From NCBI GenBank assembly GCA_036154955.1, contig JAYZWL010000135.1, positions 129,017 to 193,016 on the forward strand: a stretch of DNA of 64,000 bases, given 5' to 3'. The notes beneath the pieces are model-generated. The model was not told the origin of the DNA and searched no databases. It saw only the letters and a list, made by a program, of their open reading frames with translations. This DNA comes from Albimonas sp036154955. GTDB taxonomy: Bacteria > Pseudomonadota > Alphaproteobacteria > Rhodobacterales > Rhodobacteraceae. The position numbers and the translations under genes were made by a program. This document shows positions 1-8,453 of the stretch, one piece after another (within the stretch, counting starts at the first letter, position 1; the number at the start of each line of letters is the position of its first letter).

Positions 1-648
1 GCCGCGCATACCCCGGCCTGGTTCGAGCGCAACGTCATCGTCCGCGTGCCCTGGCCGCATGCCGGCGCCGGGCGTCGGGTCTATCCGGGCTTTCTGCAGC
101 TCTCGGGCTTCCTGCAGATGAATCTCGACCGGCACATGGACGCCCAGCTCGCCCATTTCCGCCGCCTGATCCGCGGGGACGGGGACAGGGACGGGGAAGA
201 CGGCGGGGACGGGAACGCGGCGCATCGCGGGTTCTACGCGGAGTTCCTCGCCGTCATGGACCTGACCGCGGAGTTCTACCTCCAGACGCTGGACCGGGTG
301 TTCCGCCGCCGCCTGCTGGCCCGCGGCGAATACCTGCACCGGGACGCGCGCCCGGTGCGGCCCGAGGCCATCGCCGACATCGCGCTGATGACGGTGGAAG
401 GCGGGCGGGACGACATCACCGGGCCGGGCCAGACCGAAGCGGCGCATGACCTCTGCCCGGCCTTGCCAAACGCGCGCCGGGCGCATTTCGTGGCGGAGGA
501 GACGGGCCATTTCGGCCTGTTCAACGGCTCCCGCTGGCGGACGGAGATCGCGCCCCGGCTGCGGGACTTCCTGCACGAACACCGGGCCGGCGCCCCGGGG
601 GTCGGCGGGCGGGCCGCGCAGGGCGCCGCGACGGACGGGCGAGGCTGA
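1..648 (+). CDS. phaZ: Intracellular polyhydroxyalkanoate depolymerase, C-terminal part
   Basis: The gene enters from the left edge, so only the last 215 codons are present; frame 1 is open from base 1. It resembles the C-terminal half of intracellular PhaZ depolymerases, which hydrolyse stored polyhydroxybutyrate granules to 3-hydroxybutyrate. Supporting stretches are GRRVYPGFLQL, DRHMDAQLAHF, ALMTVEGGRDDITGPGQT and the end motif HFGLFNGSRWR, which carries the catalytic-histidine region of this alpha/beta hydrolase family; the nucleophile lies outside the window. A GTG at 46 could be mistaken for a start, but the family alignment continues upstream of it. The gene ends 4 bases before the next gene, which suggests cotranscription. 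Confidence 0.85.
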   Translation, partial: AAHTPAWFERNVIVRVPWPHAGAGRRVYPGFLQLSGFLQMNLDRHMDAQLAHFRRLIRGDGDRDGEDGGDGNAAHRGFYAEFLAVMDLTAEFYLQTLDRVFRRRLLARGEYLHRDARPVRPEAIADIALMTVEGGRDDITGPGQTEAAHDLCPALPNARRAHFVAEETGHFGLFNGSRWRTEIAPRLRDFLHEHRAGAPGVGGRAAQGAATDGRG

Positions 649-652
649 AGCG

Positions 653-1489
653 ATGACCACGGAGCGGGCCGCGCGACCGGCCGGAGCGGGGGCGTTCGGA
701 CGCCGGATGGCGGCGCTGGCCCGCGCCGCGGCCGACGCCGCGCGTCCGGCCCGCCCCGCGCCGGCCCCGCCGGAGGAGACCGACGGCATCTGGCTCGACC
801 CGCCCGGCGTGCGGGTGGCGCTGCGGCGCTCCGCCCGGGCGCGTCGCTTCACCCTCACCGTCAGCCGGGTCGACGGGACGCCGCAGCTCACCTTGCCCCA
901 GCGCGCCTCGCTGGCCGAGGCGCGGGACTTCCTCGTCCGGCAGGCCGGCTGGCTGGACGCCGCCATCGCCCGGGTGCCGCCCGAGCGGGTGGTGGCGGTC
1001 GGCCGGGCCTTCCCGTTCCGCGGCGGCTCGGTGGTGCTGACGCTCCGCCCCGCCGGTCCGCGCCGGGCGCCGGCGCTGGAGGGCGGGCGGCTGATGGTCT
1101 CCGGTCCCGCGTCGGAGGCTCCGATCCGCGCCATGGGCTTCGTGAAGGAGGCGGCGCGCGCCGAGCTCGCCCCCGCCGCGCGCGCCTACGCCGCCCGGCT
1201 GGGGCGCGAGGCGGGGCCGATCACCCTGCGCGACACCCGCTCGCGCTGGGGATCCTGCGCATCCTCGGGGGCGCTGTCCTTCTCCTGGCGGCTGGCCATG
1301 GCCCCGCCGGAGGTGCTGGACTACGTGGCCGCCCATGAGGCGGCGCATCTGGTGGAGATGAACCACGGCCCCGACTTCTGGGCGCTGGTCGACGGACTGC
1401 GCCCCGACTGGCGGGAGTGCCGCGACTGGCTGCGCCGGCACGGGCCGGAACTGCACCGGGTCAGGTTCGAGGCGCGGCCGGAGCGCTGA
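653..1489 (+). CDS. YgjP/SprT-like zinc metallopeptidase (DUF45 family)
   Basis: This 278-residue protein has the DUF45/YgjP fold signature: RDTRSRWGSC near residues 193-202, then the zinc-binding HEAAH at residues 228-232, with a third likely ligand in NHGPDFW (H238). The family is a predicted zinc-dependent peptidase group of unknown substrate, probably cytoplasmic. The N-terminal 40 residues are Ala/Arg/Pro rich and look disordered. The ATG at 653 lies 4 bases after the phaZ stop; an open frame extends upstream inside phaZ, but that extension has no family similarity. A dispersed palindrome follows the stop at 1532-1552. Confidence 0.85.
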   Translation: MTTERAARPAGAGAFGRRMAALARAAADAARPARPAPAPPEETDGIWLDPPGVRVALRRSARARRFTLTVSRVDGTPQLTLPQRASLAEARDFLVRQAGWLDAAIARVPPERVVAVGRAFPFRGGSVVLTLRPAGPRRAPALEGGRLMVSGPASEAPIRAMGFVKEAARAELAPAARAYAARLGREAGPITLRDTRSRWGSCASSGALSFSWRLAMAPPEVLDYVAAHEAAHLVEMNHGPDFWALVDGLRPDWRECRDWLRRHGPELHRVRFEARPER

Positions 1490-1531
1490 GCCCCCCGCGG
1501 TCGCGATGCGCGACGGCGGGGGCGGCGCGAG

Positions 1532-1552
1532 GCCCCGGGTCAAGCCCGGGGC
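1532..1552. repeat. Dispersed palindromic repeat, copy 1
   Basis: A 21-base palindrome, GCCCCGGG-TCAAG-CCCGGGGC, lies between two convergent genes. Near-identical cores occur at 8386-8406 and 43561-43581. The arms are perfect and the spacer is five bases. Small palindromes of this kind are common intergenic elements in alphaproteobacteria; no T-tract follows, so it is not a canonical terminator. Confidence 0.7.
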
Positions 1553-1589
1553 GCCGCGCGGCGGCGGCGCCCCGGGACGTCGCGGCGCG

Positions 1590-2069
1590 TCAGAGCGTGG
1601 TGGCGGCGACCACGCAGACCACGACCAGCCAGGCGGCCAGCGCGGTGACCGAGAAGTAGCGGGCGCCGTTCAGCATCTCGCGCCAGTAGAACACGCGCAG
1701 CAGGCCGAAGATCAGCGGCGTGCCGAACACATAGCCCCAGACCAGGAACTGCAGCGCGCCCAGCGGCCGGCGGGCCTGCTGGGGGGCGACGCCGGGCAGG
1801 TTCAGGTCCGACAGGCGCTGGGTGTTGACGTTGTGCAGTGTCAGGTCGCCGCTGGACGAGGCGCCCTTGGCCAGCGCCAGCACGAACCCCATGCCCAGCG
1901 CGAACATCAGCGCCACCAGGAAATGGGGCAGCGACACCACCTTCTTGCGATACTTGCTCTTGCGACGGCGGTTGCGGCGCTTGTCGCGGGTGCTCGGGCG
2001 CTGGGCGATGCGCGCGACCTGTCGGCCGCCTCTTCCGCCCGCGGAGGGGTCTGTGCTGTCGTCGCTCAC
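1590..2069 (-). CDS. Small membrane protein of unknown function
   Basis: I do not recognise this 159-residue protein. It begins at a GTG and has a strongly basic cytoplasmic-type N-terminus (RDKRRNRRRKSKYRKK, about residues 28-43), followed by a hydrophobic helix at about 46-66, a polar stretch of about 40 residues, and two more helices near 108-124 and 138-158. This suggests three transmembrane segments. It lies 125 bases downstream of the penicillin-binding protein gene on the same strand, so it may be cotranscribed. The membrane topology is an inference from hydrophobicity; no catalytic motif is visible. Confidence 0.65.
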   Translation of the reverse strand: MSDDSTDPSAGGRGGRQVARIAQRPSTRDKRRNRRRKSKYRKKVVSLPHFLVALMFALGMGFVLALAKGASSSGDLTLHNVNTQRLSDLNLPGVAPQQARRPLGALQFLVWGYVFGTPLIFGLLRVFYWREMLNGARYFSVTALAAWLVVVCVVAATTL

Positions 2070-2194
2070 GTTCGGCTCCCCGCCTCGGCCTCCCGCGCTC
2101 GCGGGCGTCGATCCCCACTTGCGGCGCCCGCGACGGCGCCGCCCGATCGGCGGCCCGGGCTCTCAATTCGCCCCGGCGCCGCCTTCCCGCGCCC

Positions 2195-4450
2195 TCAACG
2201 CTTGTTGAGCTCGCTTCTGTCCTGCGGCGGCGTCGGCCTGCCGCCGTCCGATCCGCCGCCCCCGCCGCTTCCCCCGAACAGGCGCGCGACCCCCGCCAGC
2301 ACGCCGCCCAGCGCATCGCCCACGCTGTCGGCCGCCGCGCGGATCGCGGCGGGCGCGTCGGCGTCGCGGACGGCGACGGCGTCGGATCCCGCCCCGCTTG
2401 CCTCGGGCGAGACTTCGGTGTCAAGGGGACGGATCGGCAGATTGACGTGAAGGTCGGCCATGACCTCGCGCCATATCTCCGCGGGAAGGCCGCCGCCGGT
2501 CACGCCGGCCAGCGGCGTGTTGTCGTCATAGCCCATCCAGACCCCGGTCACGTAGTCGGCGGTGAAGCCGATGAACCAGGCGTCTCGGGCGGCCTGGGTG
2601 GTGCCGGTCTTGCCCGCCGCCGGCCGGTCGCCGAGGCTCGCCCGCCGTCCGGTGCCGGCCTGGATCACCTGGGTCATCATCCCGGTCAGCCGCCGCGCCG
2701 TGCGCTCCGACATCGCGGTCAGGCCCGGGGCGGGGACATGGGTCATCAGCGGCTGGTCGTCGCCGCGCAGGCTGACCTTGAGAATGCCGTAGGGCTCGGC
2801 CCGCCGGCCATGATCGGCGATGGTCGCATAGACGCCGGTCATGTCCAGCAGCGTCGCCTCAGACGTGCCCAGCGCGATCGCGGGCCCGGGCGCGAGCGGC
2901 GAGGTCACGCCCATGGCGCGGGCCATGTCGCGCACCTGGGGCAGGCCGGTATCCACCGCCAGCCGCACGGCGACGGTGTTGACCGACTTCGCCAGCGCCT
3001 CGGTCAGGGTCAGGGTCCCGAAGCGTTCGTTCCTGTAGTTCTGGGGGCTCCAGCCCTTGATGGTGATCGGCTCGTCCCGCATCCGGTCGGCGGGAGAGCG
3101 TCCCGCCTCCAGCGCCGCGGCGTAGACGATGGGCTTGAAGGCCGAGCCGGTCTGGCGCAGGGCCTGGGTGGCGCGGTTGAACTGGCCGCCGGCGCCCGTC
3201 ACCTCCCGCCCGCCGACGATGGCGCGCACCGCGCCGTCGGGGCTCATCACCACCACGGCGGCCTGGGCGTCGGAGCCCTCGCGCACCTTCTCGTCGAACA
3301 CGCGGGCGAGCGCCGCCTCCGCCACCTTCTGCACCCGACGGTCGAAGGTGGTGCGGATGGTCACGTCCTCGGTGGTGTCGCGGGTCAGCCAGCCGGGGCC
3401 GGAGGTCATCAGCCAGTCGGCGAAGCCGCCGCCGGCCCGGTCCTCCGCCGCCTTGGACAGGGCGGCGGGATGGGCCCGGGCCTGCGCGGCCTGGGCGGCG
3501 GTCAGGTAGCCCTGGTCCTCCATCAGCCCCACGATCAGCGTCGCGCGCGCCCGGCTCTGCTGCAGGTCCGAGGTGGGCGCGTAGCGCGAGGGGGCCTTGA
3601 GCAGCCCGGCCAGCATCGCCGCCTCGGCCGGGTTCACCTGCCGGGCGGACTTGCCGAAATAGCGTTGCGAGGCGGCCTCGAACCCATAGGCGCCGGCCCC
3701 GAGATAGACCCGGTTGAGATAGATCGAGAGGATCTCGTCCTTGGTGTATTTCAGCTCCATGGCCATCGCCATGGGCAGTTCCTTCAGCTTGCGCTCGACC
3801 GAACGCTCGTTGGTCAGGAACACGTTTTTCGCGGTCTGCTGGGTGAGGGTGGAGCCGCCCTGCACCAGCCCGCCGGCCGCGATGTTGGCGGCCATGGCGC
3901 GGGCGAGGCCGATCGGGTCCACGCCCCAATGGTCGAAATAGCGCCGGTCCTCGGTGGCGACGACGGCGTGGATCAGGTGGGGCGACATCTCGGAGGCGCG
4001 AAGGGCGCCGCCGAACTGGTCGCCGCGCCAGGCGAAGACCTCGCCGTCGGTGTCGAGCAGCGTGACCGAGCCATGCGCCCGCCCGTCCAGCAGGTCGGAG
4101 GCGGGCGGCAGGCTCTGGTGGAACCAGGCCACCGAGGCGCCGAGCACGATCAGCAGGCCGAGCGCGAGGCGCGAGCCGACCAGCCAGGTCCAGCGGGCGA
4201 CGAACAGGATCAGGCCGCGCGCCGCGCGGTCGATCCAGCCCATGCCGCCGCGACCGCCGCCGCGCCCGCTTCCGCCGCGCTTGCGCGCCGCCTGGGGCGC
4301 GCGGCGGGTTCCGGGCTTCGCGCCGGTCCTGCCGGCGACCGTGCGGGACGACGCGGGCTTGCGCCCCCCGCCTGACGAAGCGGGAGAGGACGCGCCGCGT
4401 CGGGTGGCCGGCGGCTCGCGCCGACCCTGATCTTTTCCTTTTCGCGCCAC
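2195..4450 (-). CDS. Class A penicillin-binding protein (bifunctional transglycosylase/transpeptidase)
   Basis: This 751-residue peptidoglycan synthase polymerises glycan strands from lipid II and cross-links them in the periplasm. A basic, Gly-rich cytoplasmic tail (1-75) precedes one membrane anchor (about 80-110). The glycosyltransferase-51 domain has the catalytic Glu in EDRRYFDHWGVD (E167) and GGSTLTQQ (198-205). The transpeptidase domain has the SxxK motif at S436-K439, SVN at 489-491 and KTGTT from K614. The last 80 residues are Ala/Gly rich and low complexity. The frame opens with GTG at 4450. It resembles the PBP1A/PBP1C-sized group but I cannot assign the subclass. Confidence 0.92.
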   Translation of the reverse strand: MARKGKDQGRREPPATRRGASSPASSGGGRKPASSRTVAGRTGAKPGTRRAPQAARKRGGSGRGGGRGGMGWIDRAARGLILFVARWTWLVGSRLALGLLIVLGASVAWFHQSLPPASDLLDGRAHGSVTLLDTDGEVFAWRGDQFGGALRASEMSPHLIHAVVATEDRRYFDHWGVDPIGLARAMAANIAAGGLVQGGSTLTQQTAKNVFLTNERSVERKLKELPMAMAMELKYTKDEILSIYLNRVYLGAGAYGFEAASQRYFGKSARQVNPAEAAMLAGLLKAPSRYAPTSDLQQSRARATLIVGLMEDQGYLTAAQAAQARAHPAALSKAAEDRAGGGFADWLMTSGPGWLTRDTTEDVTIRTTFDRRVQKVAEAALARVFDEKVREGSDAQAAVVVMSPDGAVRAIVGGREVTGAGGQFNRATQALRQTGSAFKPIVYAAALEAGRSPADRMRDEPITIKGWSPQNYRNERFGTLTLTEALAKSVNTVAVRLAVDTGLPQVRDMARAMGVTSPLAPGPAIALGTSEATLLDMTGVYATIADHGRRAEPYGILKVSLRGDDQPLMTHVPAPGLTAMSERTARRLTGMMTQVIQAGTGRRASLGDRPAAGKTGTTQAARDAWFIGFTADYVTGVWMGYDDNTPLAGVTGGGLPAEIWREVMADLHVNLPIRPLDTEVSPEASGAGSDAVAVRDADAPAAIRAAADSVGDALGGVLAGVARLFGGSGGGGGSDGGRPTPPQDRSELNKR

Positions 4451-4880
4451 GCCCCCGGTCTCTTCTGACTTGCGTTGGACCCGCCTGCTCGTGCGGGCTG
4501 TGACGACACCAGACTAGCCTAATGGGGCGAGGATGTGGAGAGCGGCCGGCGATGCGGCGCCGGTCCCGCTGCGGCGCCCGCTCAGGTCGCGCACAAGTCG
4601 CGCTCAATTCATGCGAATGAATCGCGCAAGGGGTGTGCCGATTTTTTAGGCGCCGTTTGCGGCCGCTTCGGCCTGCCGCTACGGCGCGGCCGGCCGCCGG
4701 GCCGGTCGGACGCGCCGCGCGCGCCGCAGCCTCGCCGCCGCCGGGCGCGTCCGCTGCCCGAAAGCGGCCGGACCGTGGGCGGACCGTGGGCGGACCGGGC
4801 GACGCCTGCGCCCAGCGGATAACGCCGCCGTGAGCCCGCCTCCCGCGCCGCGCCCGACCCGAAACCGGCCCGAAGCGCGC

Positions 4881-4919
4881 CCGCCGTCCCCCGCGGCGCG
4901 CCGCCGCGGGGGACGGCGG
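4881..4919. repeat. Perfect 18-bp inverted repeat upstream of the glnK promoter
   Basis: The arms 4881-4898 and 4902-4919 are exact reverse complements separated by 3 bases. Nearly all pairs are G:C. No T-tract follows on either strand. It ends 21 bases before the -24 element of the glnK promoter, in the zone where enhancer binding or DNA looping would act. Confidence 0.75.
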
Positions 4920-4940
4920 GCGGAACCGGCCGGCGCGAAG

Positions 4941-4957
4941 TTGGCACGGCCCTTGAA
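4941..4957 (+). promoter_or_regulatory. Sigma-54 (RpoN) promoter of glnK-amtB
   Basis: The sequence TTGGCACGGCCCTTGAA matches the -24/-12 consensus TGGCAC-N5-TTGC, with GG at 4943-4944 and the -12 G at 4955, the standard 10-base spacing. The -12 dinucleotide is GA rather than GC. The predicted transcript start near 4968 lies about 37 bases before the glnK ATG. Nitrogen-controlled RpoN promoters ahead of glnK-amtB are well established in proteobacteria. Confidence 0.85.
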
Positions 4958-5004
4958 TAACAGGGGGCGATGCAACCGCACACAATCCGGAACGGGGACG
5001 CAGG

Positions 5005-5343
5005 ATGAAGCTGATCATCGCCGTCATAAAGCCCTTCAAGCTCGAAGAGGTCCGCGAAGCGCTGACCTCCGCGGGCGTGCAGGGTCTCATGGTCTCGGAG
5101 GTCAAGGGTTACGGGCGCCAGTCCGGCCACACCGAGATCTATCGCGGCGCCGAATACGTCGTGAACTTCGTGCCGAAGATCAAACTCGAGATCGTCGTGC
5201 CCGACGCGGCCGTCGACAAGACCGTGGAGACCATCGCCTCCACCGCCAAGACCGGCAAGATCGGCGACGGCAAGATCTTCGTGCTGGACGTCGAGCAGGC
5301 GCTGCGCGTGCGCACCGGCGAGACCGGCGAAGACGCGCTCTGA
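5005..5343 (+). CDS. glnK: P-II nitrogen regulatory protein
   Basis: This 112-residue protein is full length for the P-II family, trimeric sensors of 2-oxoglutarate, ATP/ADP and glutamine status. The T-loop carries the uridylylation-site Tyr in EIYRGAEY (Y51), and the nucleotide-binding B-loop is TGKIGDGK (83-90). The pairing with amtB 33 bases downstream identifies it as GlnK-type: it docks on AmtB to shut ammonium uptake when nitrogen is plentiful. Expression should follow the RpoN promoter just upstream. Whether the organism has a second P-II copy (glnB) cannot be told from this window. Confidence 0.95.
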   Translation: MKLIIAVIKPFKLEEVREALTSAGVQGLMVSEVKGYGRQSGHTEIYRGAEYVVNFVPKIKLEIVVPDAAVDKTVETIASTAKTGKIGDGKIFVLDVEQALRVRTGETGEDAL

Positions 5344-5376
5344 GCCCAGCCAACGCATAAAGAGGGATCGAAAGAC

Positions 5377-6750
5377 ATGAACCGTATCTTTCTGAAATCC
5401 GCGGGACTGGCGCTCGGCGCCACCGCGCTGCTGGCGCTGCCCGCGCTGGCGCAGGATGCCGAGGCGCCGGATCCGGCCGCCGTGTCCGAACAGACCGTGT
5501 TCATCTTCAACACGCTGCTGTTCCTGGTCGCCGGCTTCCTGGTCATGTTCATGGCCGCGGGCTTCGCCATGCTCGAAGCGGGCCTGGTGCGCACCAAGAA
5601 CGTCACCATGCAGCTGACCAAGAACGTGGCGCTGTTCGCCATCGCGGCGGTGTTCTACTACCTGATCGGCTACAACCTGATGTATCCGCTCGGCTCCTGG
5701 TCCATCGGCTCGGATGAGACCGGCGGCTATCTCGGCGCCTTCGGCGTGGCGGTGATGGAAGCGGTGGGCGTCGGCGCCGACGCGGCCGACGACATCTCCT
5801 ACGCCACCACCGGCTCGGACTTCTTCTTCCAGCTGATGTTCTGCGCCACCACCGCCTCGATCGTCTCCGGCACGCTCGCCGAGCGCATCAAGCTGTGGCC
5901 GTTCCTGATCTTCACCGTGATCCTGACCGCCTTCATCTACCCGATCCAGGCCTCCTGGAAGTGGGGCGGCGGCTTCCTCGACAGCCAGTACGGCTTCCTG
6001 GACTTCGCCGGTTCGACGGTGGTGCACTCGGTGGGCGGCTGGGCCGCGCTGGCCGGCGCCCTGATCCTCGGGCCGCGCATCGGCAAGTACAAGGACGGCC
6101 GGGTCACGCCCTTCCCGGGCTCCAACCTGCCGCTGGCCACGCTCGGCACCTTCATCCTGTGGCTCGGCTGGTTCGGGTTCAACGGCGGTTCGCAGCTCGC
6201 GCTGGGGTCGGTCGGCGATGCGGCGGACGTGTCCCGCATCTTCGTGAACACCAACACCGCGGCCGCCGGCGGCGCCATCGCGGCGATGATCCTGACCCAG
6301 GTGGTCTACGGCAAGATCGACCTGACCATGGTGCTGAACGGCGCCCTGGCCGGCCTGGTCTCCATCACCGCCGAGCCGCTGACCCCGACGCTGGGCATGG
6401 CCACCATCATCGGCGCCATCGGCGGCGTGATCGTGGTCTTCGCGGTGCCGATGCTGGACCGCATGAAGATCGACGACGTGGTCGGCGCCATCCCGGTGCA
6501 CCTGTTCTGCGGCATCTGGGGCACGCTGGCCGTGCTGCTGACCAACTCCGACGCCACCATCGGCGGCCAGGTGATCTCCATCGTGATCGTGGGCGTGTTC
6601 GTCTTCGTGGTCAGCCTCGTCGTCTGGCTGATCCTGAAGACCGTGATGGGCATCCGCGTGTCGGCCGAGGACGAGATCGCCGGTCTCGACAGCGCCGAGC
6701 TGGGCATGGAGGCCTATCCCGAGTTCGGCAAGGGCTCGCAGATCTCCTGA
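5377..6750 (+). CDS. amtB: Ammonium transporter
   Basis: The 457-residue product is an Amt/Mep/Rh channel of the inner membrane that takes up ammonium. It starts with a signal sequence ending at about LPALA/QD (25/26), followed by about 11 membrane helices. The pore twin histidines lie in STVVHSVGGW (H217) and GAIPVHLFCGIW (H375). The conserved tail GLDSAELGMEAYPEF is the cytosolic segment through which GlnK acts. It is the second gene of the glnK operon and is closed by the terminator at 6866-6909. Confidence 0.96.
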   Translation: MNRIFLKSAGLALGATALLALPALAQDAEAPDPAAVSEQTVFIFNTLLFLVAGFLVMFMAAGFAMLEAGLVRTKNVTMQLTKNVALFAIAAVFYYLIGYNLMYPLGSWSIGSDETGGYLGAFGVAVMEAVGVGADAADDISYATTGSDFFFQLMFCATTASIVSGTLAERIKLWPFLIFTVILTAFIYPIQASWKWGGGFLDSQYGFLDFAGSTVVHSVGGWAALAGALILGPRIGKYKDGRVTPFPGSNLPLATLGTFILWLGWFGFNGGSQLALGSVGDAADVSRIFVNTNTAAAGGAIAAMILTQVVYGKIDLTMVLNGALAGLVSITAEPLTPTLGMATIIGAIGGVIVVFAVPMLDRMKIDDVVGAIPVHLFCGIWGTLAVLLTNSDATIGGQVISIVIVGVFVFVVSLVVWLILKTVMGIRVSAEDEIAGLDSAELGMEAYPEFGKGSQIS

Positions 6751-6865
6751 TCCGCACGACTTCGGCCCCGGCGCGGCGTCCGCGCCCGGGCCTCCCATCG
6801 GCGGCGGGTCCCTCGCGAGGGTCCCGCCGGTCCTCCCCGGGGCGGCGCCTGTCGCCCTCACTCCA

Positions 6866-6909
6866 AGGCCCGGCCCCCATGTCCGCATGGAGCCGGGCCT
6901 CTTTTTTTT
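6866..6909 (+). terminator. Intrinsic terminator of glnK-amtB
   Basis: A 9-bp perfect stem (AGGCCCGGC at 6866-6874 with GCCGGGCCT at 6892-6900) is followed by C and eight T residues (6902-6909). Confidence 0.92.
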
Positions 6910-7013
6910 CGCGCGGGGTCGCCCCGGCCCCGCGGCGCCGTTCCGGGCGTTGACCGGATGGGGCGGGGGCGCGCAGTCTGCCGCCCCGTGATCCACCGCC
7001 CGGAACCCGCGTC

Positions 7014-7691
7014 ATGCCCCTGCCCCGCCCGCGTCTTCGCGTCCTGCTCCGCCGCGCCGCCGCGCTCTGCCTGGCGCTTGCGCCCGCCCTGCCCGCCGCG
7101 GCGGCCGAGGGGGCCGAGGGAGCGTCCTGGGTCGTGGTGGCAGGCGTCGAGGCGGGCGACGCGCTGACCGTGCGGGCCGAGCCCCGGGGCGAGGCCGCGG
7201 CCCTGGGCGCCCTGCCCCCGGGCGCGCTGGCGCTGGCGACGGGAGAGACGGCGCGCAGCTCGGTCCTCTGGTCCCGCGTGGCGACGGGCGAGCTTCAGGG
7301 CTGGGTGGCCAGCCGCTTCCTCGCCCCGGCCCGCTTCCGCACCCTGGACGACGCCGACCTGCCCGCCGAGGGGATCTGCGCGGGGGCGGAGCCGTTCTGG
7401 TCCGCGCGCTGGGCGGACGGGACCCTGACCCTCGCCGCCCCCGACGCGCCCGACCGCGCCCTGCCGATCACCGCCGTTCCCCGGGCCGAGGGGCGGGCGT
7501 TCGGCGTCATCGAATCCGCCGCCGCCGACGGGCCGCATGTGCTGCTCAGCTACGCGCAGACCCTGTGCGGCGACACGATGAGCGACGCGCCGAGCCTTGG
7601 AACCGCCCGGCTTTTCGTGATCGAGGGCGGTGAGACCCGCTGGTATTCCGGCTGCTGCCGCCCGCTTCCCGGGGCGCTGGCGGCCGAATAG
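7014..7691 (+). CDS. Exported SH3-like domain protein
   Basis: This 225-residue protein starts with a signal peptide (basic start, hydrophobic core, cleavage near AAA/EG at about residue 30). An SH3b-like segment follows (about 38-105: LTVRAEPRGEAAALG ... GWVASRFLA). The C-terminal half contains GICAGAEPFWSARW and YAQTLCGDTMSD, resembling the COG3650 group of uncharacterised cell-envelope proteins, with cysteines that could pair in the periplasm. Bacterial SH3b domains often bind peptidoglycan. No enzyme motif is visible. Confidence 0.75.
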   Translation: MPLPRPRLRVLLRRAAALCLALAPALPAAAAEGAEGASWVVVAGVEAGDALTVRAEPRGEAAALGALPPGALALATGETARSSVLWSRVATGELQGWVASRFLAPARFRTLDDADLPAEGICAGAEPFWSARWADGTLTLAAPDAPDRALPITAVPRAEGRAFGVIESAAADGPHVLLSYAQTLCGDTMSDAPSLGTARLFVIEGGETRWYSGCCRPLPGALAAE

Positions 7692-7723
7692 GCGCGGGCG
7701 CGCGGAAACCTGCGCCGGGGGCC

Positions 7724-7752
7724 TTGCGACTCCCACGGGGCTTCGCTATGGG
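7724..7752 (+). promoter_or_regulatory. Candidate sigma-70-type promoter for rpmJ
   Basis: TTGCGA (7724-7729) and TATGGG (7747-7752) are separated by 17 bases, and the ATG of rpmJ is 63 bases further on. The -10 box is a partial match. Confidence 0.5.
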
Positions 7753-7815
7753 AACGGCTCCGAATTCACCTCGCCGAGATGAGGCGCCCGGCGTGGCGCC
7801 GCAGGAGACGCAACG

Positions 7816-7941
7816 ATGAAGATCAAGAACTCGCTGCGGTCCCTGAAGCAGCGCCACGCGGACTGCCGCGTCGTTCGCCGCAAGGGCCGCGTTTACGTGA
7901 TCAACAAGACCCAGCGCCGCTTCAAGGCCCGCCAGGGCTGA
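7816..7941 (+). CDS. rpmJ: 50S ribosomal protein L36
   Basis: The ORF encodes 41 residues beginning MKIKNSLRSLKQRH and ending NKTQRRFKARQG, the longer L36 type typical of alphaproteobacteria. It has a single cysteine and lacks the four-ligand zinc site of the short L36 form, so it is the zinc-independent version. It stands alone, away from the S10-spc-alpha cluster, and carries its own candidate promoter and terminator. Confidence 0.95.
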   Translation: MKIKNSLRSLKQRHADCRVVRRKGRVYVINKTQRRFKARQG

Positions 7942-7982
7942 GGACGCGCGCCGGCCCCGCGGGGCCGGGTCCACGACATCGG

Positions 7983-8016
7983 AAAGGGCCGCGCCCGGCT
8001 GGGGCGCGGCCCTTTT
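7983..8016 (+). terminator. Intrinsic terminator of rpmJ
   Basis: A 14-bp stem (7983-7996 with 8002-8015, AAAGGGCCGCGCCC and its complement) ends in four T residues. Confidence 0.85.
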
Positions 8017-8144
8017 CGCTTGGGCGGCGGCTCGGGGGCGTCGCCGCGACCGGCCGCACAGCACGGACCTCCTCGCGCCCATAAACCTTTCGCCAACCCC
8101 GCCGGGGCAGACTGCGCCCGGGTGACAGCGAAAGGGGTGAGGCG

Positions 8145-8249
8145 ATGACGATCTTCGCGATGTTCGACATCGATGGCTGGGCGAGCCGGCTTCTGGACCG
8201 GCTGCTGGACGAGACGGGGGAAGCCGACGGCGACGCGATGCAGGGATGA
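8145..8249 (+). CDS. Possible 34-residue small protein
   Basis: An ATG at 8145 with a fair ribosome-binding site (AAAGGGGTGAGG) opens a 34-codon frame. The product has a hydrophobic/amphipathic first half (MTIFAMFDIDGWASRLLDRL) and an acidic tail. It lies after the rpmJ terminator and before a dispersed palindrome. I do not recognise it; small size means the frame could be chance. Confidence 0.35.
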   Translation: MTIFAMFDIDGWASRLLDRLLDETGEADGDAMQG

Positions 8250-8385
8250 CGCGGGAGGGGCGCGGCGGGCTGCCTTCCCGGTCCCGGTCCCGACGCGTTC
8301 GCCGCAACGACCGACCGCGGACCGTCGCCGCTCGGCGCCTCGCGCCTGAGCGCCGCGCCTCCCGCGCCGCGGCGCCGGCGGGCGC

Positions 8386-8406
8386 GTCCCGGGTCAAGCC
8401 CGGGGC
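8386..8406. repeat. Dispersed palindromic repeat, copy 2
   Basis: The core CCCGGG-TCAAG-CCCGGG (8388-8404) matches the copies at 1532-1552 and 43561-43581. The outermost base of the left arm differs. It lies in a gap between a plus-strand and a minus-strand gene. Confidence 0.65.
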
Positions 8407-8453
8407 GCACGCGCCGCACGGCAGGCCTTCGGTTGGAGACCTCGACCGGACGC

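Larger units (their letters stand above)
4451..5004. other. 554-base intergenic region between the PBP gene and glnK
   Basis: No credible gene is visible. It holds divergent 5' regions: upstream sequence of the minus-strand PBP gene and of plus-strand glnK. It contains an 11-base unit (ggaccgtgggc) repeated about 2.5 times at 4770-4798, a perfect 18-bp inverted repeat at 4881-4919 and a sigma-54 promoter at 4941-4957. I looked for the paired GCAC/GTGC half-sites of NtrC and found no convincing match. Confidence 0.6.

Noticed and set aside
1838..4375. Long plus-strand open frame of 845 codons opposite the penicillin-binding protein gene
   Set aside because: It lies antisense to a gene with clear catalytic motifs, is rich in Arg/Gly/His as expected of GC-rich shadow frames, and shows no family features.
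4451..4940. NtrC enhancer sites upstream of glnK
   Set aside because: No pair of GCAC/GTGC-type half-sites with correct spacing was found by eye; only the sigma-54 promoter is called.
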